NCBI GenBank assembly: GCA_943735955.1
Contig: OX030956.1
Location: forward strand, 13,408,719 to 13,472,718
From: Piscicola geometra
Taxonomy: Eukaryota; Annelida; Clitellata; Hirudinida; Piscicolidae
Length of the DNA: 64,000 nucleotides
Direction: 5' to 3'
The notes below the pieces were generated by a model. That model was not told the origin of the DNA. It saw nothing but the letters and a program-made list of their open reading frames with translations, and made no database searches. A program made the position numbers and the translations under genes. Below, piece after piece: positions 34,484-45,536 of this stretch (its first letter is position 1; every line of letters starts with the position of its first letter).

Positions 34484-35770
34484 CAACAGAAAAATTAAAG
34501 GGAAATATGAAAGATCTTATAATGAAAAAAGAACTTTTGTTTTAACAAATACTATAGCGCCTAATTTCACAAATGAAATAAATCAATCAATCAATCACAA
34601 CCATTTCAATAGCGCTTTTTAGTGAACACAAATGCGCTTTTAAATAAATTTGTTAAATAAAACAGGTTTTCAGACTCCTTCCTAATTAAATAAATTTAAA
34701 TTTAAAAAATAATCAACCCTTTTAATCCGACCTCTTCCACATCACCATGATCATCATTGCCACAGAATCATTGTCTTTACTAATACAAAATTTAATCATC
34801 ACCACATTACTAGCATTCCTAATACACTATAATCATCTCCACATCATCTTCATACCCACAAAAATCATCATCATTTTTCTTAATCTTCTTGCGACTGGTG
34901 TTGAGGCTGCGACAGGAAGTGAAGGAGAAGTACTTGTCAACGATGGAATTATTGTTGTTGTGGCAGCTTTTCTCTTTGTTGTCGCAGCTCCTCTGGTTCC
35001 CTGCGGCCATCTTGGTTTTCTGTGACCATTTCTTGACAGATTCAAAACGACTAACATTCACACAAATGTAAAAATGGGGAAAATTATTTTTTTAAATTAT
35101 CAAATTTGTCAATAAATGGAAACTTTAATTCATAAGTCTGACTCTTGAAAAGCTTTATTTATTTACAAAAAACGCATCGAATCAAATGTGCAACAGATTT
35201 CATATTTCTGAATAGTGGGCAAAAGACATTCGACTATGCGCTGATATGTGAGCTTGTTTAATACGTGAAAGTTTTGAAAAAATATATTTTATCTAACGAA
35301 ATTATCGCCAAAATTAAACCAAAGTTCAGCATAGTTTGTAAAATTAAATTTTTCTCCAGCTGAGAGGCAATTAAGAACACGAAAAACGAAAGTTTTAGTG
35401 AATACGAAAATGTGAAAATGCACTAAATTGTTTTTTTTTCTCAAAATAAATTAAGGATGATAATGATCTCAACTTGTTTAAAACTATATAAAGTTATTTA
35501 ACAAATTGATTTTTTATTTTGTTTTAAAATGTATCTCTTTGATCTAAAGACTAAAGATCAACCATAACTTATAATAATAATAGTTTTAAATTTCTTTTTT
35601 TTACTTTTTTATTTCTTGCATATTTTGTTTCACTGGTGCAGTTATTTTTTCGAAAAACGTGAGTGCCTGGTAATTTGCTTTAGAAATCTCAAGCTTAGTA
35701 TGACATGAACTCCATGTATAAGGCGCGCCAGCTTATAAAGTAACTTTTAATAGTGTGACTTTATATTAAT
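34484..35770. other. Intergenic between HIBCH copies; one weak small frame
   Basis: The minus-strand frame 35061-34819 is mildly non-random (ESVKKWSQKTKMAAGNQRS, then SIVDKYFSFTSC and a Lys-rich end) and has an internal ATG (MAAGNQRS). No family was recognised and no splice partner is evident. Near 34550-34660 a (CAAT)n stretch lies between AGCGC-containing segments, similar to 50938 and 58395. Confidence 0.4.
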
Positions 35771-38700
35771 TCACAGAGGGTGCTGGATGGTAAGTTTTTG
35801 GTCTGAGGGAAGGTGGTTGAAGTGCTGCTCCACCATCTCGTCAGTCACCTTGGTGTGAGTGTCAGGCTTCCAGTTGGGGCTGTTGTCTTTGTCGATGAGC
35901 ACTGCACCCAAGGGGTTTGTGGTTAACAAATGAGTGAAGATAATATTTAGATGTGAAGGAGACTTTTTAATGATGAATAAGTTAAAGTAAAATTTTGAAA
36001 ACTAAAATTGGGTCTCTCATATTCGAAGACAATATTCACTCATTAATTGAGATATTTTATTTCTTTACAATAAACAATTTATTCATTATATCTATATATG
36101 CTTATTTCCGCTTGATTTTTCTCATTTATCCAAATGCGGAAAAAATTGAAATATTAAAGCCTTGCTAGTCTATTGAATAATTGTATACAAAGACGCTAAA
36201 ACGTTATCGATGAATGAGACACTGACATATGGTCGACTCACCAGCTCTGACGCCCTCGAAGAAGTCGGTGCCTTGCATCAGCTTCTGCACGATTTCATAC
36301 TCCATCTCAAGCACTTCCTGCGTGTGATCAGAAATGCGTGAAAAGTTTTTGTTTGAAGAAGCGCTAGAAAATTCACAATAGAGCTGGGCCAAATATTAAA
36401 ATCGAGGGAAAAATTCATCCTTTAAAATCTTCGAAAATTTCAATTAAAGTTTTTCTTAAATTTTTCCGACAGAACCTTGAGAGACAGTTGAGCTGCCTTC
36501 TGCAGCTGTCGAAGTGTAACTTTCAAGGAGGTCGGAGACTAGAGAGTTGGTTTCATTGGTTAAATTAGCATACAATTCATATCATACTGAAATATTTGAA
36601 AAATTTTGTAATAAATAGCTCTTTTCTACCTAGGGTGACAGGATTTTTTATTCAAAACATTGATCAGTACGCAAACATTTAATATTTCGAAAAACTCAAA
36701 GTGTTCTGCTCGTAAAGCATATCAATGTCAACAACTTTTTTTCCGAGCCCATACATGATCTTGAAACAATCTCATTATTATTGGCAATGACCGGTTAATG
36801 ATAGTTCAAAACTAGATCCAGTTTCAATTTTGCAAAGTTCCAGAAAGGTTCCAGTTCAAAATTTGATCTACTATTTAGTTTCTGTTCCAAATTTGTTCCA
36901 CCACAAAGTTCAAGCTCCAGTTAAAGTTCCGTCATATGGATCGAACAGTCATCTCTACACTAATAAACATACAAGTAGAAATTAATTGCATTTTAATAAT
37001 TTATTTATTTTTAACTTAAATTAAATTTTATGTTAAAAATACCTATCAACAAAATTGTTGTAACCAGCTTGAGAAAAAGTGAAACCGTTTGCATAAAAAA
37101 GTTTAACGTTGAAAAAAAATGAGAAGATGAATTTAGTTGCCGTTCCATTATAAACAACATAAAGTTCCAGTCCCGCGTTCTAGGGAGACAAAACTGAAAC
37201 GTTTCAGCATGCGTTCCAAGCATTCGAACTCGTTTCCGCCGAACGCGCTCTTTTAATTTTGTACCCGCACCTGCCGCTTCATCGCTGGTCTGTCGCGAAT
37301 GGATAGATGATTGACAAAGAATGACTTGCGCGATGAATTGCATTTAAGTGAGAAAGAGTTGCGCAGTTCGTCAATAGCATGGTATTGAGAACCATTTTGA
37401 GGAGGGTTTTATGTTGCTGGCTGCACCACTCCTGATGCTCTCCCTGGTGAGACTGCAGTCGGCGCAGCACCTCCTCCAGCTCAGAGGCGCTGAACACCTC
37501 GTCAATCGTACTCAAGTGCTCCTCCAATGAGAAGGCTTTGTCCTGCTCTGTTTGGCACTGGCAGTGTGTGTACGTTTGTGAATGTGTTTACGTGAATGTA
37601 TGGGTTTGAATGTGTATTTGTGTGTATGCGTGTATGTATGTGAATTTAGTTGTGTGTGTTTGTTTTCGAGTGAACTCTTTATCTACCATTTCAATCACAA
37701 CCTTCCACCAGTTGACTCACAACCTCACGATCTCACTGCTTCCTCACTTCTTTGTGATGCCTCTCCAGCACTGCGCCAACACGGGACACGCTGGCATCTT
37801 GCAGTTCCAACAACTCCTCCTCCACCGTCGCCAACTGTCGACAATTGCGGCATCATTTGAAGCTCTTGAATATTCAATAGGTTTTAGGAACATGGAAGGA
37901 AGTTTAAATTACTCTCTACGGCACTTGAGAATCTACCAGTGGTCTATCTAGCCTCTAAAAGAAACTCAATGCATCTAATTAGTTTTTTATTTACTCGACG
38001 TAAATTGTTGGGTTTGAAAGCATTAATTATAATTAATAATTATTAATTCAATGTCTACGTCTACCTGTTCTTTTGGCATAATACTAACTTATTTGATTAA
38101 AGAATTGTCTGATATTTTTTACCTTATAATTCTTTTCATTGTTAATCTGTCTCTCTTTACTGCTAAATTTCCGACTTTATACAAAGCTTCTGTTATCATA
38201 CCTACTTTAAAAAATAATTCTTTAGACCCATATCAAATTTCTAATTGTAGACCTATTTCTTATCTGTCATTCATCTCCAAAATAATAGAAAAAGTAGTTT
38301 ATCAACAAATTTAATCATATTTAAATGTTAACTCTATTATCCATTCATTAAAATCTGGTTTTCCTTTTGGCCATTACTGTGAATCGTATTGAGTTGAGTG
38401 GAAGGAGTATGATGCAGTCACCTGTTGTGAGGGCATGAAGTGGGTGGCAATGCCGGCGTGCAGGAGATCTCGTGCCTTGAGACGGTGTCCTGTCAGGCCG
38501 AGAAAGACACCCAAGTGGCGAGGCATGCGCGAGAGGAAGAAGCCTCCTCCGACGTCGGGAACGAGTCCTATGGCGGTCTCCGGCATCGAGAAGAGCGACC
38601 TTTCAGTCGCCACCCTGAAGTGACCGTGCACCGACAAGCCCACTCCCTGTGCGTTGGTGCGGAGTTCAACGGGGAGCACAAGTTAAATCCTCGCCAGTCC

Positions 38701-39821
38701 AACACACATGTGACGCAAGCATGTCAAGTGCACTCACCCCACCCATGGTCACTCCGTCCAAGAACGCAACCCATGGAATTGTTGAAGTGCCTTAAATGGG
38801 TGGTTGACGTCGCTTGATAACAGCTTCAATTAGGATGCACGTCTTACTTTTGATGAAAAAAAAGATGTTATCTTGACCAAAAACTGGAAAAGAGTAAGCC
38901 AAAAAAGGACTCTTTTAAGGTCAAAAAACCCATTCTGTATAAAATTGTAACTGAGCATTCTCAAGTCATATTTTGTAAGTTGCTTCGATGGCTCACCGAT
39001 GGCGTGGTTGAGATGATACTGTTCTCTGAAAAGGTCTTGCCGGATTCTGGTGTCTACATCTTCAATCACTATAAGAAGTATTCATACATGATCAATTGTT
39101 GAAATAACATTGTTCAATTAATAAAATTTGATTTCATTATATGATATAAACTTGATATAAATTATGCTAATAAAATGTTGAGTATAAATCATGTGATGAC
39201 TGGCTAGCGGTTCATCAGCTGAAATCGATAAATCATTCAGAATTGCTAAGGCATACTTTGAACAAATTAAATTGTGATTGTTTTAGTTTCTATTATGCGT
39301 GTTTTAAGTTATTTTAATGTAACTTATGATAATTTTTGAACCTACATCTCAAGTCCCCCCCTGCACAAAATGCTTTTCCACCCTGACCCTTGATAATTAC
39401 TAACTTAACTTCGTTTGACTTTTGCCATTTCTGAAGATGAAGAATTTTTAGTTATTAAAATCATAAATGTTTCAACGAAATCAATTTAATAAATATTTCA
39501 CTACTTACGATCAACTTTTGATAAATAACTCTGATCATAGGAAGATTGAGAGCATTCAAGGCTTTTGGACGGTTCAGAGTGATGACAGCCTTGTCTTTAA
39601 TCACTTCAATCAAAACGTCATCCGTTTTCTTTTCTGGTAGCGGCAACTTTGATGATAAAGAGAACTGACGAACGTGGGTTTGACGAAAAATCTGACTGAA
39701 TTTTTTAACAGGCTTTTGAAAAAATAATTTTTTTTGTTTCTCAGGTTTAACATACTTTTTTTATCATTTATATGAGGTTCTGCTATAAAATAACTAACCC
39801 GAAAATTTTTATTAAACGCAT
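35771..39821 (-). CDS. HIBCH: 3-hydroxyisobutyryl-CoA hydrolase, copy B (11 exons)
   Basis: This is a tandem paralog of copy A with the same 11-exon structure: 39821-39799, 39695-39509, 39430-39346, 39068-38997, 38790-38738, 38646-38422, 37834-37748, 37557-37393, 36538-36476, 36317-36242 and 35901-35771. It encodes 388 residues. The presequence is [20 protein letters not shown]. The core exon 6, exon 7 and the last exon encode the same or nearly the same protein as in copy A. Exons 2-4 and intron sequence have drifted more (exon 4: [23 protein letters not shown]). Exon 4 is 6 nt shorter and exon 9 is 3 nt shorter, both in frame. All catalytic motifs are kept, so both copies look functional. 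Uneven divergence suggests gene conversion over exons 6-11. Intron 6 holds a LINE fragment. Confidence 0.94.
38051..38395 (+). mobile_element. LINE reverse-transcriptase fragment in HIBCH-B intron 6
   Basis: The plus-strand frame encodes the N-terminal part of a non-LTR retrotransposon reverse transcriptase: a [11 protein letters not shown] block, [19 protein letters not shown] and [10 protein letters not shown]. After a stop codon the same frame continues with a [13 protein letters not shown] segment, again typical of this domain. Both ends are truncated and the element is dead. It resembles the CR1/L2 group most, from memory of those motifs. Confidence 0.75.
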
Positions 39822-39995
39822 TTTAAGCAGAAACTGAAATCTGAGACGGGAAAATTAATGTAGTTCTTATAATAGAAAGAGTTCTATATATATATATGGC
39901 TTAATCCTGATTCGACTACAGACTTTGGGTCTTTTTATAATTAAATGTGTAATTTAAAAATTTAAATTTTTAATATGCCCATGTATGTATTATAC

Positions 39996-39997
<2 letters not shown>

Positions 39998-40036
<39 letters not shown>
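39998..40036 (+). repeat. (AT)n microsatellite
   Basis: About twenty perfect AT dinucleotides upstream of HIBCH copy B, followed by T-rich sequence and SINE copy 3. Confidence 0.9.
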
Positions 40037-40044
<8 letters not shown>

Positions 40045-40073
40045 TTTTTTTTTTAAGCACAAGACTTTAATGG

Positions 40074-40256
40074 TGAACGGGTAGCTGAGTCGGCAACGAC
40101 TCTCGGCTTGACCAATAAGGAAAGGTTCTATGTTCAAGGGCAACCAATGCTCTAGTAACCCAAAGACGCAAATGAAAATATGCAGCCTAAGTGGCCTGGA
40201 AGCCCGTTCGGGTTATACGCCACTATAATAATGTTCGTCATTATTATTATTATTAA
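40074..40256 (+). mobile_element. tRNA-derived SINE, copy 3
   Basis: Nearly the same as copy 1: GAACGGGTAGCTGAGTCGGC, CTCTCGGCTTGACC, a B-box-like GTTCAAGGGCAACC and CCCGTTCGGGTTATACGCC, then a tail of ATT repeats. The length is about 180 bp. Confidence 0.75.
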
Positions 40257-40494
40257 TAATATATTATATTATTATTAATATTTTTTAATAATTGAATAGT
40301 TTTCAAATTATGGTAAGCGGGACACTGACACTAAGTAGCTCTATTATTCTATAGCCTATAGACTATAGGCATTGGGAGATCAGTTATTAAATTAAATTTC
40401 ATCTAAAGAAAGGTATGAAATTTTGTGAAGTTGTTTTAATTTTTAATATTGCACAATCGTTTCTAGAAACAAAAATGACGAGTAAAATTTGTAT

Positions 40495-40896
40495 TTAAAA
40501 TGGGTAATAGATGAAAGTATCAGATTTTGTCGAAGTCTGCTTTCTTCGATTACGAGAGTTTTTAGACGCGCTGCATATAGGAGACGGTGATTTTGGCTCC
40601 ATCTTCACTGACACATGAGGCCTGTCCAAGGAAGCAGCTGTCATCACCGCCGAATCAGGTTTTAAAGTGGGAATCAAATGCCACTGCTTAGCATCAAAGC
40701 AGGTGCAGTCTTTTTCACAGCTGCAGGCAAGCTCTCTGTAGATAATGGGCGCACGAAGCCTTCTTAGATTTTATGTACTTTTTGGCTGCAGTTCTTTTAC
40801 GTTCATTGTATATTTATCTATTTTCGGTTTTAATTTATTCCTGATAACATTGAGCAGCCTCTTGGTTTCTTTTTTTTGGTCAATTGGTGCCATCTA
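40495..40896 (-). pseudogene. Possible decayed or spliced gene fragment, unassigned
   Basis: The minus strand has ATG at 40893 directly after a good acceptor-like TTCTTTTTTTAG, encoding MAPIDQKKETKRLLNVIRNK and continuing to a stop near 40785. A second open frame in another phase follows (ELACSCEKDCTCFDAKQWH, then SVKMEPKSPSPICSASKN...) to a stop at 40495. The break between the frames could be an unseen intron or a frameshift. The Cys-rich segment is not one I can assign. It may be a degenerate transposon-derived or single-copy gene. Confidence 0.3.
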
Positions 40897-41694
40897 AAAA
40901 AGAAAATAATATTGGAACAAAGCTATATTATATTAAGAAGTTCATACTTTTTTAATATATTGGTCCTTTAACATCACTTACTGTAATTAAGAAGTTCGTG
41001 GATTAATGTTACTCATGCCTTTTGCGTATATTACTACTCAAATTAATGATTAATTTATTTTTTCGATCGATATTTTTTTTTAAATCTCATTTATATGTTT
41101 AAAAATTTCAAATTCTAGCCCTATAACTATCACCTTAAAATAAATTCATTTCTTCAAAGTGATGAAACTCCATATATAAAGCAAATCAACTGTTAAAAGT
41201 GGTATTAAAATTTTTTTTCATACATGGTTTTTACGGTATTTAACAAATATTTTAAAGTTGAGAAAACATAAATACTAATCATCCTTTCTCAACTTTATGT
41301 TTCTCAAGTTCAAATTCAGGAATAGGTCAAGTGCTATTTTCTGTAAGCTACGTGAAAATATAAATAAAAGCAAGAAAAATATAGAATGACCTATTAAAAC
41401 ATCAATATCCAAACGTCGTTATGACAATAACTTATTGTCAATAAGCTTCAAGTCCCATGAATGAAGAAGTCAAAGTCTTTCAGTTTTAGCAACTGGAGCT
41501 CCTACTGACACACCAGAGCATTCATAATAGAGCGATATTTCTATTCTTTTCACATGTCAACCAAAGAGAGCCTTTCACTCTCAAGAATCTATCCTGTGTT
41601 TAATGCTTCTAGCACTGCATTCTTTATTTGCTTCCAAATCAGTTTGATGTTTATGACTGAAAGCTTGAAGGTCTAACTCACACTCTCGAACAAT

Positions 41695-42795
41695 ATGGGT
41701 CGGAAGTTTTGGTTTCCAAGGCTCTTCAAAGCAGATTCCAAACGAACACTAAAATCCAGAAAAACGACAAGAAAGAAGAGTGGCACTGACCTGAGTAAAA
41801 TCTCTCGTCTCTTGACCTTCGGAAGCAGAATTAACAACACAACTTTCTTTCCTCAGCCCAAGCCGCACCAGAGCAACCGAAAACAAGGTATTTCAAAACT
41901 AGCGAAGAGTTCCATGACAGGCCTGAAACGGCCTCCGAGCACTGAAGACTTGTTTCTCCGTCTCGAAGCAATCCACAACAACAGGAAGATGGACGAGGAG
42001 GAAAGGAAAGCTTGGGTGCAGCACTTGATCGAGACGCACAAACCAGAAAGGCGCCAATCGAGTGTTCGTCTGAGCAGCTTCTATGGAAATTTGCACGCCG
42101 CAGCATCGTCACAACACTTGCAAGCATCTGTTCAGGCAAACTCTCAGCCACTTGTCTCCCCGTCCACTTCTCTGCAGTATGTGCGAGAAGTTACTCAAAA
42201 AGAGCAAGAGGTTCTCCCGCAGTTGACACAAAAACAACTATTTCAAAAAGTAAAACAGAAAAAGCAAACATTTCAAGATGAGGAACGAGGAAAAAGTGAT
42301 TTTCTTTTGTTTTCTCGAATAAAACAAACTTTAAACCAACAACAACATCAGCAGCAAAAGCCACAGCAACAAGATAGAGAAGCTAAAATCTCAATAACAT
42401 CCCAAACAGCCTCTTTGAACAACCTTCTAGGCATTCTCACTCCCCCTTATCTCACTTCTTTAATCCCACCCGTCTCAGCTCTTCCCAAACCGCCAAACCT
42501 TGCCCAAACCAAACACACACCCCAAGTTCTCTCCACGGCTCAAACCCGAAAAGATAACAACCCCTCTAAAAGCACAACACCGCAAAATAATTTGACCCCC
42601 ATCATTAAACCATCCACTGCCCCTGAACTCCATAACTTTGCTTCCTCCAACCTACCGCCCTCCAACGGCATGAGGTCTCTACAGAGTTTTTCCAAAGACA
42701 AAGGCAAGGCGATGATGATGCAGAAGATGCTGAATGCCTTGAGGGAACTGCAAGACATCGAGGCTAGACTGCCTCATAGGGACTTGTTCGACTGA
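41695..42795 (+). CDS. Uncharacterised single-exon protein, 366 residues
   Basis: An uninterrupted ATG-to-stop frame of 366 codons stands in a region of long introns. I recognise no domain. The first 70 residues are strongly basic (MGRKFWFPRLFKADSKRTLK), suggesting nucleic-acid binding or nuclear/mitochondrial targeting. A segment around residues 80-115 (PSTEDLFLRLEAIHNNRKMD) is the most protein-like and could be helical. The middle is Gln/Ser/Pro-rich and disordered (QQQHQQQKPQQQ). The end (MMMQKMLNALRELQDIEAR) looks like an amphipathic helix. It lies 420 bp upstream of the Gypsy element, in the same orientation, without shared sequence. It could be a lineage-specific gene or a retrocopy; no poly(A) tail or target duplication was seen. 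Confidence 0.6.
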   Translation: MGRKFWFPRLFKADSKRTLKSRKTTRKKSGTDLSKISRLLTFGSRINNTTFFPQPKPHQSNRKQGISKLAKSSMTGLKRPPSTEDLFLRLEAIHNNRKMDEEERKAWVQHLIETHKPERRQSSVRLSSFYGNLHAAASSQHLQASVQANSQPLVSPSTSLQYVREVTQKEQEVLPQLTQKQLFQKVKQKKQTFQDEERGKSDFLLFSRIKQTLNQQQHQQQKPQQQDREAKISITSQTASLNNLLGILTPPYLTSLIPPVSALPKPPNLAQTKHTPQVLSTAQTRKDNNPSKSTTPQNNLTPIIKPSTAPELHNFASSNLPPSNGMRSLQSFSKDKGKAMMMQKMLNALRELQDIEARLPHRDLFD

Positions 42796-42811
42796 GGCGA
42801 TTGTTGCAAAG

Positions 42812-42890
42812 TTTGCCGGTTTATTAGCGAGTCGTGGTTTGTAATCAGAGGTCGTGGATTTGATTCCCACACACCCACGTAGGACAATCT
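42812..42890 (+). other. tRNA-like sequence downstream of the orphan gene
   Basis: TTTGTAATCAGAGGTCGTGG followed by ATTTGATTCCCAC resembles the anticodon arm, variable loop and T arm of a tRNA. The acceptor and D arms do not pair convincingly. It is best read as a tRNA relic or SINE head. Confidence 0.25.
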
Positions 42891-43214
42891 TTTTTGTAGG
42901 AAAGATATGGGTGTTGTCAAAATGAAACTCTTGGTTTTCAAAGGTACACTTACCTATTTTTATTAAAAATAAATTCATGTTCAAAAATTCTTAGTGTCAT
43001 TAAAATTTGAGTTAAACTAAAGGCACCTGAATGTTTTTGATATATTTATATTGTAGATTTTTTTCTTCTATGATTTCAATCTATTCAGTTTTTGAAGAAA
43101 TATATATAATTGAGCTAAAAAAGTATTTGAAAAAAGAATATAGCCTTTCAAAAAAAAAAGGGTTTCAGAAAAAAAAAATTTAAGTTTCAAAGCTATAAAC
43201 AATTTGTTTGAAAA

Positions 43215-43345
43215 TGTAGTGGTCACATTTGTACGCTATGTACGCACGGCCACTCCTAGGCAACCTTTGACCCACGCACCCTATATAAAGTCGTTATCGT
43301 GTAAATAAACTCTCTCTCGTGTTTCCTGAACTCTTAGTCGTAACA
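43215..43345 (+). repeat. 5' LTR of the Gypsy element
   Basis: A 131-bp repeat starts TG and ends CA, with a TATATAAAG box-like motif and AATAAA within its 3' half. It matches 45550-45680 except for two substitutions. Confidence 0.92.
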
Positions 43346-43378
43346 ATTGGTGACCCCGAAGCCCGACTAAAGCACGTT

Positions 43379-44020
43379 ATGGAAGATATTTTCTTTAAAG
43401 TTACGTCAGAGGAGGAGACGAGGGCAGAGCCGACGCCGCAAGTAAGCTCACTTAGCTTACCCGTTTTTTTCACAGCCAACCCAAGACTCTGGTTCTGCCA
43501 CGTGGAAGCAATTTTCCACACGCGCAAAGTGACAGCAGGCCTGACAAAGTACTCATATGTGATGGAGCACATACCTTTCCATGTCGCCGAACAGGTTCAA
43601 GACCTACTCGTGGAGGTGCCGTCGTCGTCGCCATACGAGACGCTGAAAAAGGCAATTCTTTACAGGTGCTGCCAGTCTGAGGCAAGCATGCTAAGAGCGT
43701 TATTCGGCGACCTGCAACCAGACGGCAGACATCCTTCCCAGTTGCTTCGCCACATGAAGTCACTGCTGGGTAGCAACAAAATGGACGAAGCCATCTTAAA
43801 GCAGTTATGGTTCGACAAAATGCCCACTCAGATTAAACCAATCCTGGCGGCTTCAATGAGCATCCCACTGGCAGAACTGGCGTTACTAGCAGACAGAATG
43901 GTGGAACTTCAACAAACCACCATCACACAAGTCTCAACGCCAACTCCACAAGCTTCAGCCCAAACCATGCCGGAGATACACACGTGGCTTCAACAAATCA
44001 CCACAAGATGGCCACTTTAG
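43379..44020 (+). CDS. Gypsy gag (capsid-like) protein
   Basis: The frame begins at an ATG 33 bp after the LTR and encodes about 213 residues. Motifs typical of Mag-clade Gypsy Gag are visible: PRLWFCHVEAIF near the start, YETLKKAILYR, HPSQLLRHMKSLLG in the middle and ILAASMSIPLAELALLADRM near the end. No stop codons or frameshifts interrupt it. The end overlaps the next frame, which lies in a different phase (minus one relative to gag), consistent with programmed frameshifting in this group. Confidence 0.85.
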   Translation: MEDIFFKVTSEEETRAEPTPQVSSLSLPVFFTANPRLWFCHVEAIFHTRKVTAGLTKYSYVMEHIPFHVAEQVQDLLVEVPSSSPYETLKKAILYRCCQSEASMLRALFGDLQPDGRHPSQLLRHMKSLLGSNKMDEAILKQLWFDKMPTQIKPILAASMSIPLAELALLADRMVELQQTTITQVSTPTPQASAQTMPEIHTWLQQITTRWPL

Positions 44021-44235
44021 CTGCTAACCAGAATCAACCACGAGGAAGAATTCGTTCAAACAGTCGACACAATTCACCTCGTTCCAGAAGCCCGAACACC
44101 ACATCAGGCATGTGCTGGTATCACCAGTCTTTTGGGAAACAGGCACGAAAATGCACACCACCATGCACTTTCGCTCATTTTAAAAGGCAGGGCTGGACAG
44201 TAGGAGCGACATCTGTCCACGGCCACAAAATATGA
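43984..44235 (+). CDS. Gypsy gag-pol junction segment, Cys/His motif
   Basis: A short frame, overlapping the gag end by 37 bp, is Arg/Ser-rich and contains CWYHQSFGKQARKCTPPC. This Cys/His cluster normally precedes the protease in Mag-like Gypsy elements. Its stop codon overlaps the ATG of the next frame (ATGA), so the protease frame may be reached by reinitiation, or the break may be a mutation. Confidence 0.65.
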   Translation: MASTNHHKMATLAANQNQPRGRIRSNSRHNSPRSRSPNTTSGMCWYHQSFGKQARKCTPPCTFAHFKRQGWTVGATSVHGHKI

Positions 44236-45239
44236 GTCGTCTATTATTCATAAGAGACGCATGCAACAACCTCACGTTCCTAATCGACACTGGTGCAAGA
44301 GTAAGCGTCATTCCTCCACCAGTCAATCATTCTCTCACCCCATCATCGTTCACGCTTCTTGCATCCAACAACTCCATCATCAAAACGTATGGACAGAAAT
44401 CCTTGATGGTCAACCTCGGTTTACGCAGGCAATTTCGCTGGGTTTTTCGCGTAGCCGACGTCAAGACACCCATCATCGGAGCGGATTTTCTGTCTCATTT
44501 CAGTCTGGGAGTGGACATGTCTCGCCAACGCCTGGTGGACAACGTGCCAGAGACGAGCATCGACGATCCATCATTCCTCTTCGATAAGAACGAAGGATTC
44601 CAAGAAGTGACGTCACGTCGAACCATGAAAAGCAAAATTAAAGCGGCGCAACACAAAGAAGGGGTCAAGAAGAGCCAACTGAAGCAAGCGATAAAAAAAA
44701 GCGCGGGAATTTCTTCCCAGAATCATCATCATCACCACCAGGTTTCTGTCGTGGCGGCAACGTCGTCGGCTCCAGCTGTTGTAAAGTCGAAGACGAAAAA
44801 GAAGGCGCTACCTAAGTCTGAGCAGACAGCCGTGGTGTCAGAAAAGCTGACAAGATTCAACAAAACAAGCATTTCCGCCTCAAACCTCACCAGCCAATCT
44901 GCTCATCATTATCATCACCACCCAAAAGAGAATGCATTCATGCATGCATCATCCATCAAGGCACCAGAAAACAACAAGTCTTCTACAGACTTTTCCATTG
45001 CCAATACGTCAGACTTCTCAGATGCAAAAGCATTCATGTACAACTTCACTGTTGGTGAGTGGAGCAACAAAGATGGCATCGACCACAACAACAACAACAA
45101 CCTCACTCTCAATCCGCCAACAACAACAACGACTACCAACTCATCGAACGTCCCGAATACTCAACAGCCACCTCCAATCCACACAAGGTCCGGCAGAAGG
45201 GTGCACTGGCCAAAGAATTTGGCAGATGACGCAGCTTGA
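44232..45239 (+). CDS. Gypsy aspartic protease with long non-canonical C-terminal region
   Basis: The 335-codon frame starts with a retroviral-type aspartic protease: FLIDTGARVSVIPP holds the catalytic Asp, and PIIGADFLSHF the second conserved motif. At about residue 110, where a linker to reverse transcriptase is expected, the sequence becomes Lys/Ser-rich with His runs (NHHHHHQ, HHYHHHPKEN) and Asn/Thr runs. It ends HTRSGRRVHWPKNL, which resembles the extreme C-terminus of Gypsy Pol. The polymerase and integrase regions thus seem replaced by roughly 200 residues of unknown origin while the frame stays open. Confidence 0.75.
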   Translation: MSRLLFIRDACNNLTFLIDTGARVSVIPPPVNHSLTPSSFTLLASNNSIIKTYGQKSLMVNLGLRRQFRWVFRVADVKTPIIGADFLSHFSLGVDMSRQRLVDNVPETSIDDPSFLFDKNEGFQEVTSRRTMKSKIKAAQHKEGVKKSQLKQAIKKSAGISSQNHHHHHQVSVVAATSSAPAVVKSKTKKKALPKSEQTAVVSEKLTRFNKTSISASNLTSQSAHHYHHHPKENAFMHASSIKAPENNKSSTDFSIANTSDFSDAKAFMYNFTVGEWSNKDGIDHNNNNNLTLNPPTTTTTTNSSNVPNTQQPPPIHTRSGRRVHWPKNLADDAA

Positions 45240-45536
45240 CTCATCGCCTTGTCTATCAACCGTCCATCAATCGTGCTAACCAAGTCTTCATCATCATTTT
45301 CAGCACTACCCATTTCTTCTCCGTCGTCATCGTCGTTTTATCTTGCGTCATCACTCGATTCTTTGAGTTCACAAAGGACTGCGACATGCACCACTGCAAC
45401 ATGCACCACTGCAACATGCACCACTGCAACATGCACTACTGCAACATTCACCACTGCAACATGCACTACTGCAACAACAACAGCAACTATTGCATCAACA
45501 ATATTTTTTTTGCTTTTTCGTTCGCCAGTACTCTCT

